In this document: positions 39,318 to 48,456 of the stretch, piece after piece
How the letters are laid out: each line of letters begins with the position of its first letter
Numbering within the stretch: position 1 is the stretch's first letter
DNA from: Nostoc punctiforme NIES-2108
Lineage (GTDB): Bacteria; Cyanobacteriota; Cyanobacteriia; Cyanobacteriales; Nostocaceae
Assembly: GCA_003326195.1 (NCBI GenBank)
Contig: LXQE01000029.1
Coordinates: forward strand, 244,072-308,071
Length of the DNA: 64,000 nucleotides
Direction of reading: 5' to 3'
Made by a program: the position numbers and the translations under genes
Notes under the pieces: model-generated
What the model was told of the DNA's origin: nothing
Database searches by the model: none
Seen by the model: only the letters and a program-made list of their open reading frames with translations

Positions 39318-41651
39318 TTAATTCGTGGGACTAGAGGGTTTAACCTGATTTCGCATTGTTTCAAAGCTAAAAGCAGCCGCGCCAAAGGTTACAAATAACA
39401 CTCCCAGAATTTGCACAATATCCAAATTTTCTTGAATGATTAACCCAGCGAAAATCACGGTTAAAACTGGGATGCTACCACCGATGAGCGCCGATCGCGA
39501 GGCACCTAGTTTACTAATACCAACATTATTGAGCAAATAACCTGCAAGGGTCAGCACACCCAAAATAAATGCGCTTAAAACCAGTTCCAGCATTTTAGTG
39601 GGGTCAACTACTACCAAGTTCCAATTGCTTGGCAAAGGTAGCATCAAACAGATAAAGCTCAACAACAGCATGGTAGTGAAGTTAATCAAAGTAAAAGTCA
39701 CAGGATGCAGTTTGCTAGCACAGACTCGCGTCAGAATTATATAGGCAGCAAAAGCCACACCCGAAAGAATGGCGGTGCTGCTTCCCATTGAAGTATTACC
39801 AATACCGATGCTGGGAGAACCTCCTAAAACCAACAATTCACCGCAGCAAATTGCGGCGATCGCAGCAATGCGGAATACAGTGGGGCGATCGCGAAACAGA
39901 AACCACGAAAATAGACCGCTAACCATCGGATAGATAAAGAACAGTGCGATCGCCATTCCAGTTGGGACTTGAGCGATCGCAATGTAGATTAGCACCTGAG
40001 ATAAAAACAAAAAGCACCCACTCACAATTGACAACACCAAAATCTGCTTGGTAGCTGCATTGGCAGGTGTGGGATTTCCTCGGACTGAAGCAGACAAAGT
40101 TTCAAAGTCTTGCCACAGTCTGGGATGCAATATCGGAGACAAAAGTACCATTAGTGGTACGACTACCATAAACCGTAGCGTCAAAATTAACAGAGTATTG
40201 CCCAAAGTCGGCGGTAGCAACTGCTCTACCTCTAATACTCCAAAAATCTGAGAACCTTCGTGGAAAATCACCTTAATGGCTACGTTGTAAAGCGACGATA
40301 CCACTACCGATAAGACGATTAACAAAAAACCGATTTGGAGTGTCGATAAACCAGAAGAATTAGGCGATCGCGATTGTGGGGGTTTTGCTTCCGCCTGCGG
40401 TTCTAGGGCAGTGGTCGATGAGGATTCAGCTTTGCTTTGGGATACGTTCTTACGGCGGACAGAAAGTGGTTCAGTAGGAATCTTTAAAGAAGGTCGGATT
40501 ATTCTCGGCTTTGGCACAGACGCGATCGGAGGCTCTGATTTCGTTTCGTTTTCCGGCGATTCCTGATTTAGGACAGAAATTGGCTCGGTGGCATTGTCTT
40601 TTGGTGGCGGAACTACAGCCGCAGTAGGTTCTGATGGCGTTTCCCTTGGCGATAAATCCTGGCTAGGGACAGAAATTGGATTCGCGGTATTTTCTCTAAC
40701 AATCGGCGGCTCTAATGTTGTTTCTCTTGCCGACAAATCCTTGCTGGGAGAAGAAATTGGATTTGCGGTATTTTCTCTAACAATCGGCGGCTCTAATGTT
40801 GTTTCCCTTACCGACAAATCCTTGCTAGGAGAAGAAATTGGATTCGCGGTGTTTTCTTTAATAATCGGCGGTTCTGCTGTCGTTTCCCTTGGTGAAAATT
40901 TATTAGGGATCGGGGAAATTGGCTCAAGGGAATTTCTTACTACTTCCTCAAACTCTGGCAGGGATGTATCAACAGAACTGTTTTTTTGTGGCTCCGTAAA
41001 CTGCAAAACAGTAGGTATACCTGCTGTTGCTGATTTGCGTGAAGTTTCTTCTATAGTTTTTTCTAGTTCTCCATGCAGGCGGTTAACAAACTCCGCCAAA
41101 ATCGTTTCCCCTTGCTGCTGCTGGCTATACATCCGTGACAACTGTTGGGAAAGATTACTTTGATAGTTCTTCAGCTCCTGTTGTAAGGAATTAAAGGTAA
41201 CAGTAACGGTGTCATCCAGACTGTCAAACATGTGTTCGACTTTTTCATTAATTTCACCTACTACATTGCTGCTTACTTCAGCAGACTTCAACGCAGCTTG
41301 TTCGTAAGATTTGCCCTCCATGCTTTGATTAGCTAAAGTTGCCAGAGAGGATTGCAGTTGTGAAGATATATGCTTTGCCAGAACTTCTGCCAGTTGCCGA
41401 ATTAACACTTGCTGCTCAGTGATTTGGCGCACTTGTTGTAAATGCTCTTTTTCCTCTACCAAGCTTTGAATCTCATCAGATAACCGATTTTTTTCTGACT
41501 GAAGCCGCTTTACGTCTTCCTGCAAACCTCTGAGGACATTCTGCTGAAGATTTTCTAAGTCTTCAACTACAGCCCAAAGAGCATTTTCTGCTGCTCTAGA
41601 TAGCTCCCCTCTGACTCTTGGGTTTTCTGGTTGCTTCTCGAATCGCCCCAT
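39318..41651 (-). CDS. EamA-type transporter fused to a coiled-coil and repeat region
   Basis: 777 residues. Residues 1-~215 are a Gln/Glu-rich coiled coil (QENVLRGLQEDVKRLQSEKNRL...). Residues ~235-~400 hold 27-residue repeats of the type ENTANPISSPSKDLSARETT-LEPPIV (three close copies, 81 bp at DNA level around 40660-40900, plus diverged ones). From ~430 ten hydrophobic helices form a drug/metabolite-type EamA permease with duplicated halves. The fusion is unusual; a role as a scaffolded exporter or sensor is a guess. Substrate unknown. Confidence 0.82.
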   Translation of the reverse strand: MGRFEKQPENPRVRGELSRAAENALWAVVEDLENLQQNVLRGLQEDVKRLQSEKNRLSDEIQSLVEEKEHLQQVRQITEQQVLIRQLAEVLAKHISSQLQSSLATLANQSMEGKSYEQAALKSAEVSSNVVGEINEKVEHMFDSLDDTVTVTFNSLQQELKNYQSNLSQQLSRMYSQQQQGETILAEFVNRLHGELEKTIEETSRKSATAGIPTVLQFTEPQKNSSVDTSLPEFEEVVRNSLEPISPIPNKFSPRETTAEPPIIKENTANPISSPSKDLSVRETTLEPPIVRENTANPISSPSKDLSARETTLEPPIVRENTANPISVPSQDLSPRETPSEPTAAVVPPPKDNATEPISVLNQESPENETKSEPPIASVPKPRIIRPSLKIPTEPLSVRRKNVSQSKAESSSTTALEPQAEAKPPQSRSPNSSGLSTLQIGFLLIVLSVVVSSLYNVAIKVIFHEGSQIFGVLEVEQLLPPTLGNTLLILTLRFMVVVPLMVLLSPILHPRLWQDFETLSASVRGNPTPANAATKQILVLSIVSGCFLFLSQVLIYIAIAQVPTGMAIALFFIYPMVSGLFSWFLFRDRPTVFRIAAIAAICCGELLVLGGSPSIGIGNTSMGSSTAILSGVAFAAYIILTRVCASKLHPVTFTLINFTTMLLLSFICLMLPLPSNWNLVVVDPTKMLELVLSAFILGVLTLAGYLLNNVGISKLGASRSALIGGSIPVLTVIFAGLIIQENLDIVQILGVLFVTFGAAAFSFETMRNQVKPSSPTN

Positions 41652-41924
41652 TAGCTTCTAACCTCTAACACTTTGACGATAAAGCTGCTTCCCGTACACT
41701 TGATTGGCGGTCATCCTAATTTCCTGTATTTTGTCAGATAAATTAAAAATTTTAACAGCACTTCCGCATTTCAACGTAATTCTGTCATACTAGACACAGG
41801 TTAGCAAAGCATCTAAGTTTGCCACACAGCTTACTACACCGTGTTCTCTTCAACATTGATAAGTATTTAACCATTAGATTTGGAATTTTGGTGAGGTATC
41901 ACCCGTATTGGTGAGTCCACCTGC

Positions 41925-42125
41925 TGTCTTGGCGTTTTGCGTCGTTAGCGCAGCGTTAGCGAGTCTTCTCCCTTGGCGTTAGCCTCTCCCTTTGGGAGAA
42001 GGGGAGACGCTAAGAGCGACCGAGCGTCTGGCAAAGTGGCGTTAGCGTAGCGTTAGCGAGCTTGCGAGCGTCACCCGAAGGGCGGTTCCCATCGTTAGCG
42101 ACGCTAGAGCGTCTGGGGGATTGCC
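41925..42125. repeat. Cluster of GCGTTAGCG-type repeats
   Basis: At least five CGTTAGCG cores within ~200 bp, with CTCCCTTTGGGAG and AGCGTCTGG/GAGCGTCTGG segments between them. Such GC-rich blocks occur at several places in the window, including inside the FAD oxidoreductase. The whole 41652-42594 gap is non-coding. Confidence 0.75.
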
Positions 42126-42594
42126 CAACCCGAAGGGATTTTGGATTGATCGCCACGCCTGAAAGTCCCTTAAATAGAGACTTTTTTATTTTTGGTCAGT
42201 TTAATTTTCATAAATTATTTGCCAATGAAATTTTTACTTTTAAAGAAATCTCACTCCAAATAAATATTTATTGTTTTGCTGCCAATAATAATTGTCAAAG
42301 ATTCACAGATGCGTGTGCGTAGGCGAATTGTCGCTGGATATTCCCACCAAATTGTCTGACTTGCGAAACTAGCTATAAATTTGTGTGGAATGTAACTGGT
42401 GTGACAGTTTATATCTCTAAATGGAGATTAAAGTATCCTTCTGTGGAAATTCAAAGTTACGCTATCCCCTGCACAACATTCTAATGAATGAGCAGCAATT
42501 CTGCAAAAGCACGCTTTTTTTGGCGTTGTTGCAGTCTGGGTTTTGCTTTGAGTAAATCCCAGTAGAAGAAAAGTTTGGAAAATATTAATAATTC

Positions 42595-43863
42595 TTAGAA
42601 GAATAAAATCTGGGCGATGCTAAAAATGGCAGCGCTCAGGGCAGCACTCACGGGGATTGTAATTAGCCATGCGGCAGCAATACCTTTTAGTGTTTGAAAC
42701 TTAATCGACTTAATATTTTGCACTAGTCCAATACCAACTACACCGCCGACGAGAGCGTGGGATGTGGAGACTGGTAAACCTAGCCGGGAGGCGATGAGGA
42801 TGGTAGTAGCAGTAGCAAGTTCGGCACAAAATCCACTACTAGGTTGCAAGGCAATAATGTTTTCGCCAATAGTGGCAATGACTTTTTTTCCCCAGACAGC
42901 TAAACCACCAACAATACCAGCACCACCAAGAATTAAAATCCAAAGGGGGATAGTTATACCATCAATAGGTACGCTACCAGTACGATTGATGTAAACGATC
43001 GCAGCTAAAGGAGCGATCGCATTTCCCACATCATTAGAACCATGAGCAAAGGCGACAAAGCAAGCACTTAGTAGTTGGAATCGGGCAAATAATCTTTCTA
43101 CTGGATTGGGGAATATTTCTCCCTTGTCTTCCTTATCTCCGCTCTCTCCCAATTGTCGCCAACTAATGATTGTGAGTCCAACGGCTGCGATTGCACCTGT
43201 TAACAGGGGAATGTCGTAAGCAGGGATCGTAAAACCAACTTGCTCAATTACAAAATTGGTTAGCGGTTCTGTGAGCGATGGTAAGACAATCACGCCGAAT
43301 ACACCTAGCAGCGCAGTACTCAACCAGGGAATCCACTCTTGTAACTGGACTACTTGATTAGGTTGATCTAAAATCCAGTGCTTGATTTGACTATAAAATA
43401 AAGCAGCGATCGCACCACTAATTAACGGCGTTAAAACCCAGCCAATGCTAATTAAGCCAATTGATGCCCAATCAATTGCACCTACTCCTAAAGCTACCCA
43501 ACTAAATCCAGCGATCGCACCAACAACCGCATGAGAAGAGGATACAGGTAAACCGCGTGATGTGGCAATTTGCAACCACACACCACAGGATATTAGTACC
43601 GTTATCATCCCAACAACAAATATTTGAGGTGTAGCTGCGAATAAGGCGGGATTAGCAATTTTCGTTGCGAGAGTTTCCGTTACCTCATGTCCAAACAACA
43701 CAGCACCCGTAAACTCTAATACCCCAGCAATAATTAGTGCTTGTTTGAGGGTGACAGCTTTGGAACCTACGGAGGTTCCCATCGCGTTAGCGACATCGTT
43801 TGCTCCGAGATTCCAGGCGACGTAGAAAGCTAGTAGAGCGACGAAAAGTAGGGTAATAAGCAT
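42595..43863 (-). CDS. Inorganic phosphate transporter, PiT family
   Basis: 422 residues, about ten helices. Duplicated PiT signatures GANDVANAMGTSVGSKAV (N-terminal) and AHGSNDVGNAIAPLAA (middle), with a soluble loop ~175-205. Low-affinity phosphate (metal-phosphate)/cation symporter of the plasma membrane. A tandem 21-bp repeat lies directly upstream on the coding strand side. Confidence 0.95.
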   Translation of the reverse strand: MLITLLFVALLAFYVAWNLGANDVANAMGTSVGSKAVTLKQALIIAGVLEFTGAVLFGHEVTETLATKIANPALFAATPQIFVVGMITVLISCGVWLQIATSRGLPVSSSHAVVGAIAGFSWVALGVGAIDWASIGLISIGWVLTPLISGAIAALFYSQIKHWILDQPNQVVQLQEWIPWLSTALLGVFGVIVLPSLTEPLTNFVIEQVGFTIPAYDIPLLTGAIAAVGLTIISWRQLGESGDKEDKGEIFPNPVERLFARFQLLSACFVAFAHGSNDVGNAIAPLAAIVYINRTGSVPIDGITIPLWILILGGAGIVGGLAVWGKKVIATIGENIIALQPSSGFCAELATATTILIASRLGLPVSTSHALVGGVVGIGLVQNIKSIKFQTLKGIAAAWLITIPVSAALSAAIFSIAQILFF

Positions 43864-43928
43864 TTTGTTGCGGACAAGGGGAAAGTGAGAGAGATGAGGA
43901 TGAAACTTGAGCTTGTAAGGGTGAACTT

Positions 43929-44033
43929 TGAACCTTTGAGCTTCACCGTTGAACTTTTGAGCCTCATCGTTGAACCTTTTAGCTCCATCGTTGAACCTTT
44001 GAGCTTCACCGTTGAACCTTTGAGCTTTGTAGC
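43929..44033. repeat. Five tandem 21-bp repeats upstream of the phosphate transporter
   Basis: Units start TGAACCTTTGAGC and end ACCGT, at 43929-43949, 43950-43970, 43971-43991, 43992-44012 and 44013-44033, with a partial copy after. Exactly 21-bp period (two helical turns), so any bound factor would face the same side. No palindrome within a unit. Between pit and the dehydrogenase gene. Confidence 0.85.
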
Positions 44034-44096
44034 TGAATCTCAGACAGAACTTTAAACTTCTAGTTTTAACACTCTCCCATCTCCCTAATCTTCCTT

Positions 44097-45191
44097 TTAG
44101 GGATAAATTAAGATTTTATAAGTATCCGGTGTGGGTGCGATCGCAACTTCTACAGCTGCTGATAAATCTTTTAATGGATAGCGATCGCTAATCAACGCTT
44201 TTACATCAATTCGCTGATTAAACACAATATCGGCTGATAGACTCTGAAGCCGATAAGATGAGCTATAACTACCTATCAAGTCAATTTCCCGACGGTAGAG
44301 AATATTGGGGTTGATGGGAATTTCCACCTCATCAGGAAATTCGGCGAAAAACAAGATTTTACCGCCTTTGCGGGTACTATCAAGTGCTTGAAAAAAAGCT
44401 TTCTCACTAGGTACAGCCAGTAAAGTAACATCAACACCTAGTCCACCAGTTAAGGCAGAGATTTTGGCAGGTAAATCGGGATCGCGAGCATCAAAAGCCG
44501 CCTCTGCACCGACACTCAAGGCTTTATCAATTCTAGAGGGTAGTAAATCAGTAGCGATCGCTTTTGCTCCGAAATACTTCACCAACATAATGAACATTAA
44601 CCCAATCGGCCCAGCACCAGTAACTAATACAGTTTGTCCTGGAGCAATTTGAGCTTTTCTCACCGCCTTCAAACAGCAGTTAGTTGGTTCTACAAAACTC
44701 GCTTCTTCAAAACTGATGTTATCCGGGATGGGAATCAACCCACCGTTTTCCACAATATGTCCAGGAACTTTGACATAATCAGCAAAACCGCCGCCACTGG
44801 CGTTAAAGCCTGCGGTAGTAGAGATGTTTTTGTAAACATCACACATAGAGAAATTATCATTTAGGCAGTAGGCGCAACGCATACAAGGGATGTGGTGCAT
44901 CACTGCTACTCGTTGTCCAACTTGCCAACCTTTGACATTATTGCCTAATACTGCGATCGTGCCGGCAGTTTCATGTCCAAAAATGCGCGGCGGTTCATAC
45001 AGTGGATAACGAATTTTCTTAATATCTGACTGACACAATCCCACAACCCGCACCTGTACCAGCACTTCATCTGGTTCCACAGTTGGAACTGGGATATCTT
45101 CGTAAGACAGTTGATTAACGCCTCTAAATACCTGTGCTTTCACGTTGGTTTTTCCCCGCTCAACGATACTAGATGTAGCATTAGTGGTCAA
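44097..45191 (-). CDS. Zinc-dependent medium-chain dehydrogenase
   Basis: 364 residues. GHETAG (catalytic zinc His/Glu), structural-zinc Cys quartet HHIPCMRCAYCLNDNFSMC, and Rossmann GAGPIGLM. Catalytic Cys in VGLCQSD. Family: sorbitol/threonine-dehydrogenase-like alcohol dehydrogenases. Substrate unknown. The downstream neighbours are a transporter; upstream (46-kb side) is a PIN/HTH pair, no clear operon. Confidence 0.93.
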   Translation of the reverse strand: MTTNATSSIVERGKTNVKAQVFRGVNQLSYEDIPVPTVEPDEVLVQVRVVGLCQSDIKKIRYPLYEPPRIFGHETAGTIAVLGNNVKGWQVGQRVAVMHHIPCMRCAYCLNDNFSMCDVYKNISTTAGFNASGGGFADYVKVPGHIVENGGLIPIPDNISFEEASFVEPTNCCLKAVRKAQIAPGQTVLVTGAGPIGLMFIMLVKYFGAKAIATDLLPSRIDKALSVGAEAAFDARDPDLPAKISALTGGLGVDVTLLAVPSEKAFFQALDSTRKGGKILFFAEFPDEVEIPINPNILYRREIDLIGSYSSSYRLQSLSADIVFNQRIDVKALISDRYPLKDLSAAVEVAIAPTPDTYKILIYP

Positions 45192-45201
45192 CGTTAGGCT
45201 A

Positions 45202-46053
45202 TCAAGTTTGAGATTTCTGTGTTTTTGCTTGTTCTAAATTTTGCTCTAAGTTTTGTTCAAAGATTTGAAATGCCTCAACATCCACCGATGAAAGATATCC
45301 CCCAATAACCCCATTCTCTAGCCTGAGAATCTCACCCCGGTTATCCTTAGCAGTAATTGTTAAAATTCCTTCTTTTTGCCAAAGTCGATACCTTTCGCCC
45401 TCAAAGCACCTACCACCTTCTGGTGCTTTCTTTGCAAACTGACTCTTCAAAGCTTTTTTGGCAGTTTGCACAATTTCGTCACAATAAAATTGGCAGCGAA
45501 TACTACAAGTAAATTTTGGTACTCTATTCTTTCTTTTTAAATTATTTTTTTCCAACTTATCAAGGGTTTCAGGAACACTCCTTGGAAGTTTAAGGGCATT
45601 AGACTGCTCCCAAATAATTTTAATCATTGTTCCTGGATGTTGCTCATCAAGGTAAACCAAAAAATCATCTGGATGCCAAGCCTCAATCTCATAAGAAGCT
45701 AAAGATTCTACAGGGAAATCATCAAGGTTAGTAGTAACAATGACTTCTGCTTTAGCAACTATAGCAGCAGCAACAACATGGCGATCGCCTGGATGATTTG
45801 TCATTGCTGCAACTAAATACTTTGGTACTTCCACCATCGCATCAGGAAAGTTTGTCTTGATTTGTTCTTGAAAGTATGCTGCCTTAGCATCTGTTTTCAT
45901 TCTTCCATCTTTTACAAGGTTACGAGTAGCACCATCCAGAATTTCTTGTGAAAAATGAAGTTCGTATAACTCTGCCTCAGCAGCACGCATCAAGGTATCA
46001 CACAAAGGCATAGGGTAGATGACACAGGAATCCAAAACAACCGAGAGTACCAT
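45202..46053 (-). CDS. PIN-domain nuclease (toxin-like) with extra C-terminal domain
   Basis: 283 residues. An N-terminal PIN domain (1-~140): VVLDSCVIYP with catalytic Asp8, a Glu in the second helix, GDRHVVAAAIVAKA and TTNLDDFP acidic pocket residues. Residues ~150-200 are a linker; ~205-270 form an extra small domain (RYRLWQKEGILTITAK...RLENGVIGGYLSSVDVEAFQ). It starts 1 bp after the stop of the HTH gene, so they are coupled as antitoxin-toxin. Toxicity not shown. The C-terminal domain is not a usual PIN feature. Confidence 0.85.
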   Translation of the reverse strand: MVLSVVLDSCVIYPMPLCDTLMRAAEAELYELHFSQEILDGATRNLVKDGRMKTDAKAAYFQEQIKTNFPDAMVEVPKYLVAAMTNHPGDRHVVAAAIVAKAEVIVTTNLDDFPVESLASYEIEAWHPDDFLVYLDEQHPGTMIKIIWEQSNALKLPRSVPETLDKLEKNNLKRKNRVPKFTCSIRCQFYCDEIVQTAKKALKSQFAKKAPEGGRCFEGERYRLWQKEGILTITAKDNRGEILRLENGVIGGYLSSVDVEAFQIFEQNLEQNLEQAKTQKSQT

Positions 46054-46054
46054 T

Positions 46055-46522
46055 TTACTGATCTAATTCGCTACTGTCGTCATCATAGAACCCCTCTTCT
46101 TCTAAAAACTGAGTAAATTGCTTAAGTCCTTCCCTACGCTGACTATCACGGCGTTTCTTATATTTCACCAAATCCTCAAAACGAACACGCCGATGTGTTC
46201 CTACCATGATGTGGGGAATTTCTCCCTGTTCTAATAACTTAATTAAATGAGGACGTGAAACTTTAAGAAAGTCTCCTGCTTGTTGAGTCGTCAGTTCCCG
46301 ATCCTGAATAACTACAGATACGACTTTACCTGATGCCATTGCATGAACAGCCTGATGCAACACCTGATACACCAAATCAGGAATCGAAATTTCTTCTCCG
46401 TTAGTTCCTACTAGTTTCGCCTGAAAATCTTTAATGTTCAGTATGCGATCCAGTTCTTTGATAGATTGCGCTTCTTGCTCTGGAGGCATTACAGACTCTG
46501 AAAGCACACTATATCTAGACAT
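46055..46522 (-). CDS. HTH antitoxin-like protein (excisionase-type)
   Basis: 155 residues. The HTH core LTTQQAGDFLKVSRPHLIKLLEQGEIPHIMVGTHRRVRFEDLVKYKKRRD (~75-125) is the winged excisionase/HTH_17 type; the acidic C-terminus EEEGFYDDDSSELDQ could occupy the toxin's active site. First gene of the pair with the PIN protein, which suggests an autorepressed antitoxin. GGAGGAAG-like ribosome site upstream. Confidence 0.85.
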   Translation of the reverse strand: MSRYSVLSESVMPPEQEAQSIKELDRILNIKDFQAKLVGTNGEEISIPDLVYQVLHQAVHAMASGKVVSVVIQDRELTTQQAGDFLKVSRPHLIKLLEQGEIPHIMVGTHRRVRFEDLVKYKKRRDSQRREGLKQFTQFLEEEGFYDDDSSELDQ

Positions 46523-46937
46523 CGTGGTTACTTCCTCCTGTGTTGTGGGACTTTACGCCGTCACTTCTATTCACTATCTTATAATACACACTACATAAAC
46601 GAAATATCCGAAAAATAAAATAAATTATCTTGTCTGATGCCAAGCTATCTGGCGAAAATATGTCGGAACTCCAGTAATCATAAGGGTGTAGAGGCGTTCT
46701 ACTACAATATCTCTACAAATTTTATGGTTGGATAAATTATCTGATCCCAAGCGTATTGAATTAAATCTAACTAATAGGTATTGCTTTTGTTACGTATTTT
46801 CTCAATCCATCTACTATCTTGGCATTGAGGATAACAGTAATACCTTTTTATATGCGCTGGTTTATGTACCCATCAAAAATTAAAGATTAATTACTAAATA
46901 CAGTCATTCTGAAGACAATCTGATCTGTAGCAGTCTC
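46523..46937. other. Intergenic region, nothing recognised
   Basis: 415 bp, AT-rich, between the minus-strand PIN/HTH pair (its promoter lies just right of 46522) and the end of the efflux adaptor gene. No repeat, hairpin terminator or ORF stood out. Confidence 0.5.
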
Positions 46938-48362
46938 TTAATTCTTAGTCTTAGGCTTGGATGCAAGTACCTGAACCGATTTACCATCTTGGAGAGCATC
47001 CGTAGGATTAGTAATTAACCTAACATTAGGGCTTAAACCAGAAACAACTTCAACTTCAGCACCATAATCTCGTCCAAGCTCTACTTTCTGGTACTTCACT
47101 TTATTTTCCTTTGTCACAGTGGCTACTTGTATACCATCTGCATTAATCACTAGGGTATTAGCTGGTACTAATAAAGGTGGATTAGCACGTTCAGTCTTAA
47201 AAGTGACTTCAGCATACATCCCAGGACGCAAAAGATTCTCTGAATTCTGTACTTCAATTTCAGTTAAAAGGGTATTAGAAGTAGTATCTAAGACATCAGC
47301 AGTCCGAATAACTTTACCAGAAAAAGATTTTTTCGGTAGCTCACGAACACGAACAAGCGCAGTTTGTCCAGGGTGAATTGATTGCACAAAAGCCTGGGGA
47401 ACATTAATTCGGATACGTAAATTCTTTGTCTGAGCAATCTTAAATAACCAGGAATTTCCACTATTACTATTGCTCCCCGCAGAAATTAAAGCTCCTGTAT
47501 CTATATTACGAGCAGTAATTACACCCGCAAAAGGAGCAACAATTTGTTTGAATGTTTGTAAAGAAGTTATCCGTTGTAAATCTGATTTACTAACACTCCT
47601 ACTTGCTATAAAGGCATTAATGTTAGCTTTTTGGGAATTAATAGCTGCAAGAGCAGTATTTACACTTTCTTGGTCTGAATTAACGCGAGCAATTAAAGTA
47701 TCTACATTAGCTCGACTTGCATTAAAAGCACTTTCACGTTCATCAGCGGCTTGTGTAGTAACGGCTCCTTGCTTTTGAAGTAATTGCCAACGTTGCCAAG
47801 TTTGACGTGCTAGTTCTAGGTTAGTACGTGCTTCGGCTAATTCCGCTTGTCTAGCTTTTAAGTTAGCTTTTGTTTGACAAAGATTACTTTGCTTTTGTGC
47901 TAAATCTGCCTGAACTTGAGCCAAATTTGCCTCAGACTTTGCCAATTCCGCACGAGCTTGCTGTATATCTTGGTCAGTTTCCGGGGCATCAATTATAGCG
48001 AGTAGCTGTCCCTTATTTACACGTTCGCCAATATCTACAAATTTCTTTTGTAAATAGCCACTTGTACGGGCATAAATTGTGGTTTCTTGGCTTGCTTGAA
48101 TGCTGCTAGGTAGAACTAGTTCGGTGAAATTAGCAGCAACTTTTGGCTTAACTACATTAACCGAAGAAACTTTTTTTGTTGTAGATTTAGCGAAAGCATT
48201 TAATTCTGATTGATTTTGTAGGCGAGGGATAATACCAAGTGCTAAAAGTCCAGTAACAACTAAACCAGTCGTAGCAATAATGGTGATAGAAGTGAAGCGA
48301 CTTTTTTTACTCGTTGCTGCGATATCAGAATTATCAACTTGGGTATTTTCTTGAGTATCCAT
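46938..48362 (-). CDS. RND efflux periplasmic adaptor (HlyD/MFP family)
   Basis: 474 residues. One N-terminal membrane helix (~28-48), lipoyl half-motifs SGYLQKKFVDIGERVNKGQLLAIIDAPE and FAGVITARNIDTGALIS, a long alpha-hairpin coiled coil (~130-265) and beta-barrel domain to the end. Links an RND pump to an outer-membrane channel. Downstream of the pump gene on the minus strand, 94 bp apart, with a strong hairpin in between. Confidence 0.93.
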   Translation of the reverse strand: MDTQENTQVDNSDIAATSKKSRFTSITIIATTGLVVTGLLALGIIPRLQNQSELNAFAKSTTKKVSSVNVVKPKVAANFTELVLPSSIQASQETTIYARTSGYLQKKFVDIGERVNKGQLLAIIDAPETDQDIQQARAELAKSEANLAQVQADLAQKQSNLCQTKANLKARQAELAEARTNLELARQTWQRWQLLQKQGAVTTQAADERESAFNASRANVDTLIARVNSDQESVNTALAAINSQKANINAFIASRSVSKSDLQRITSLQTFKQIVAPFAGVITARNIDTGALISAGSNSNSGNSWLFKIAQTKNLRIRINVPQAFVQSIHPGQTALVRVRELPKKSFSGKVIRTADVLDTTSNTLLTEIEVQNSENLLRPGMYAEVTFKTERANPPLLVPANTLVINADGIQVATVTKENKVKYQKVELGRDYGAEVEVVSGLSPNVRLITNPTDALQDGKSVQVLASKPKTKN

Positions 48363-48406
48363 ATTATAAAATTCTATTTGATTTGTTGATTTATGAAAAT
48401 TCTTTC

Positions 48407-48439
48407 AGATACCCGACTTCTCTAAGAAGTCGGGTATCT
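48407..48439. repeat. Perfect 15-bp hairpin between the RND pump and adaptor genes
   Basis: AGATACCCGACTTCT, CTA and AGAAGTCGGGTATCT. No long T-run follows, so it may act as an mRNA stabiliser or attenuator setting pump/adaptor ratio. Same family as 39190-39218. Confidence 0.85.
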
Positions 48440-48456
48440 AATTATTCACGAATTAT

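Noticed and set aside
40588..41163. 191-residue plus-strand frame opposite the EamA-fusion gene
   Set aside because: Mirror of the 81-bp coding repeats on the other strand; the minus-strand frame is far longer and contains a real transporter domain.
43770..43800. CGCGTTAGCGACATCG in the PiT gene resembles the GCGTTAGCG repeat
   Set aside because: It encodes the conserved PiT motif GANDVANAMG, so the similarity is coincidental.
43929..44033. Could the 21-bp array be a CRISPR?
   Set aside because: Repeats are contiguous without spacers and no cas genes are present.
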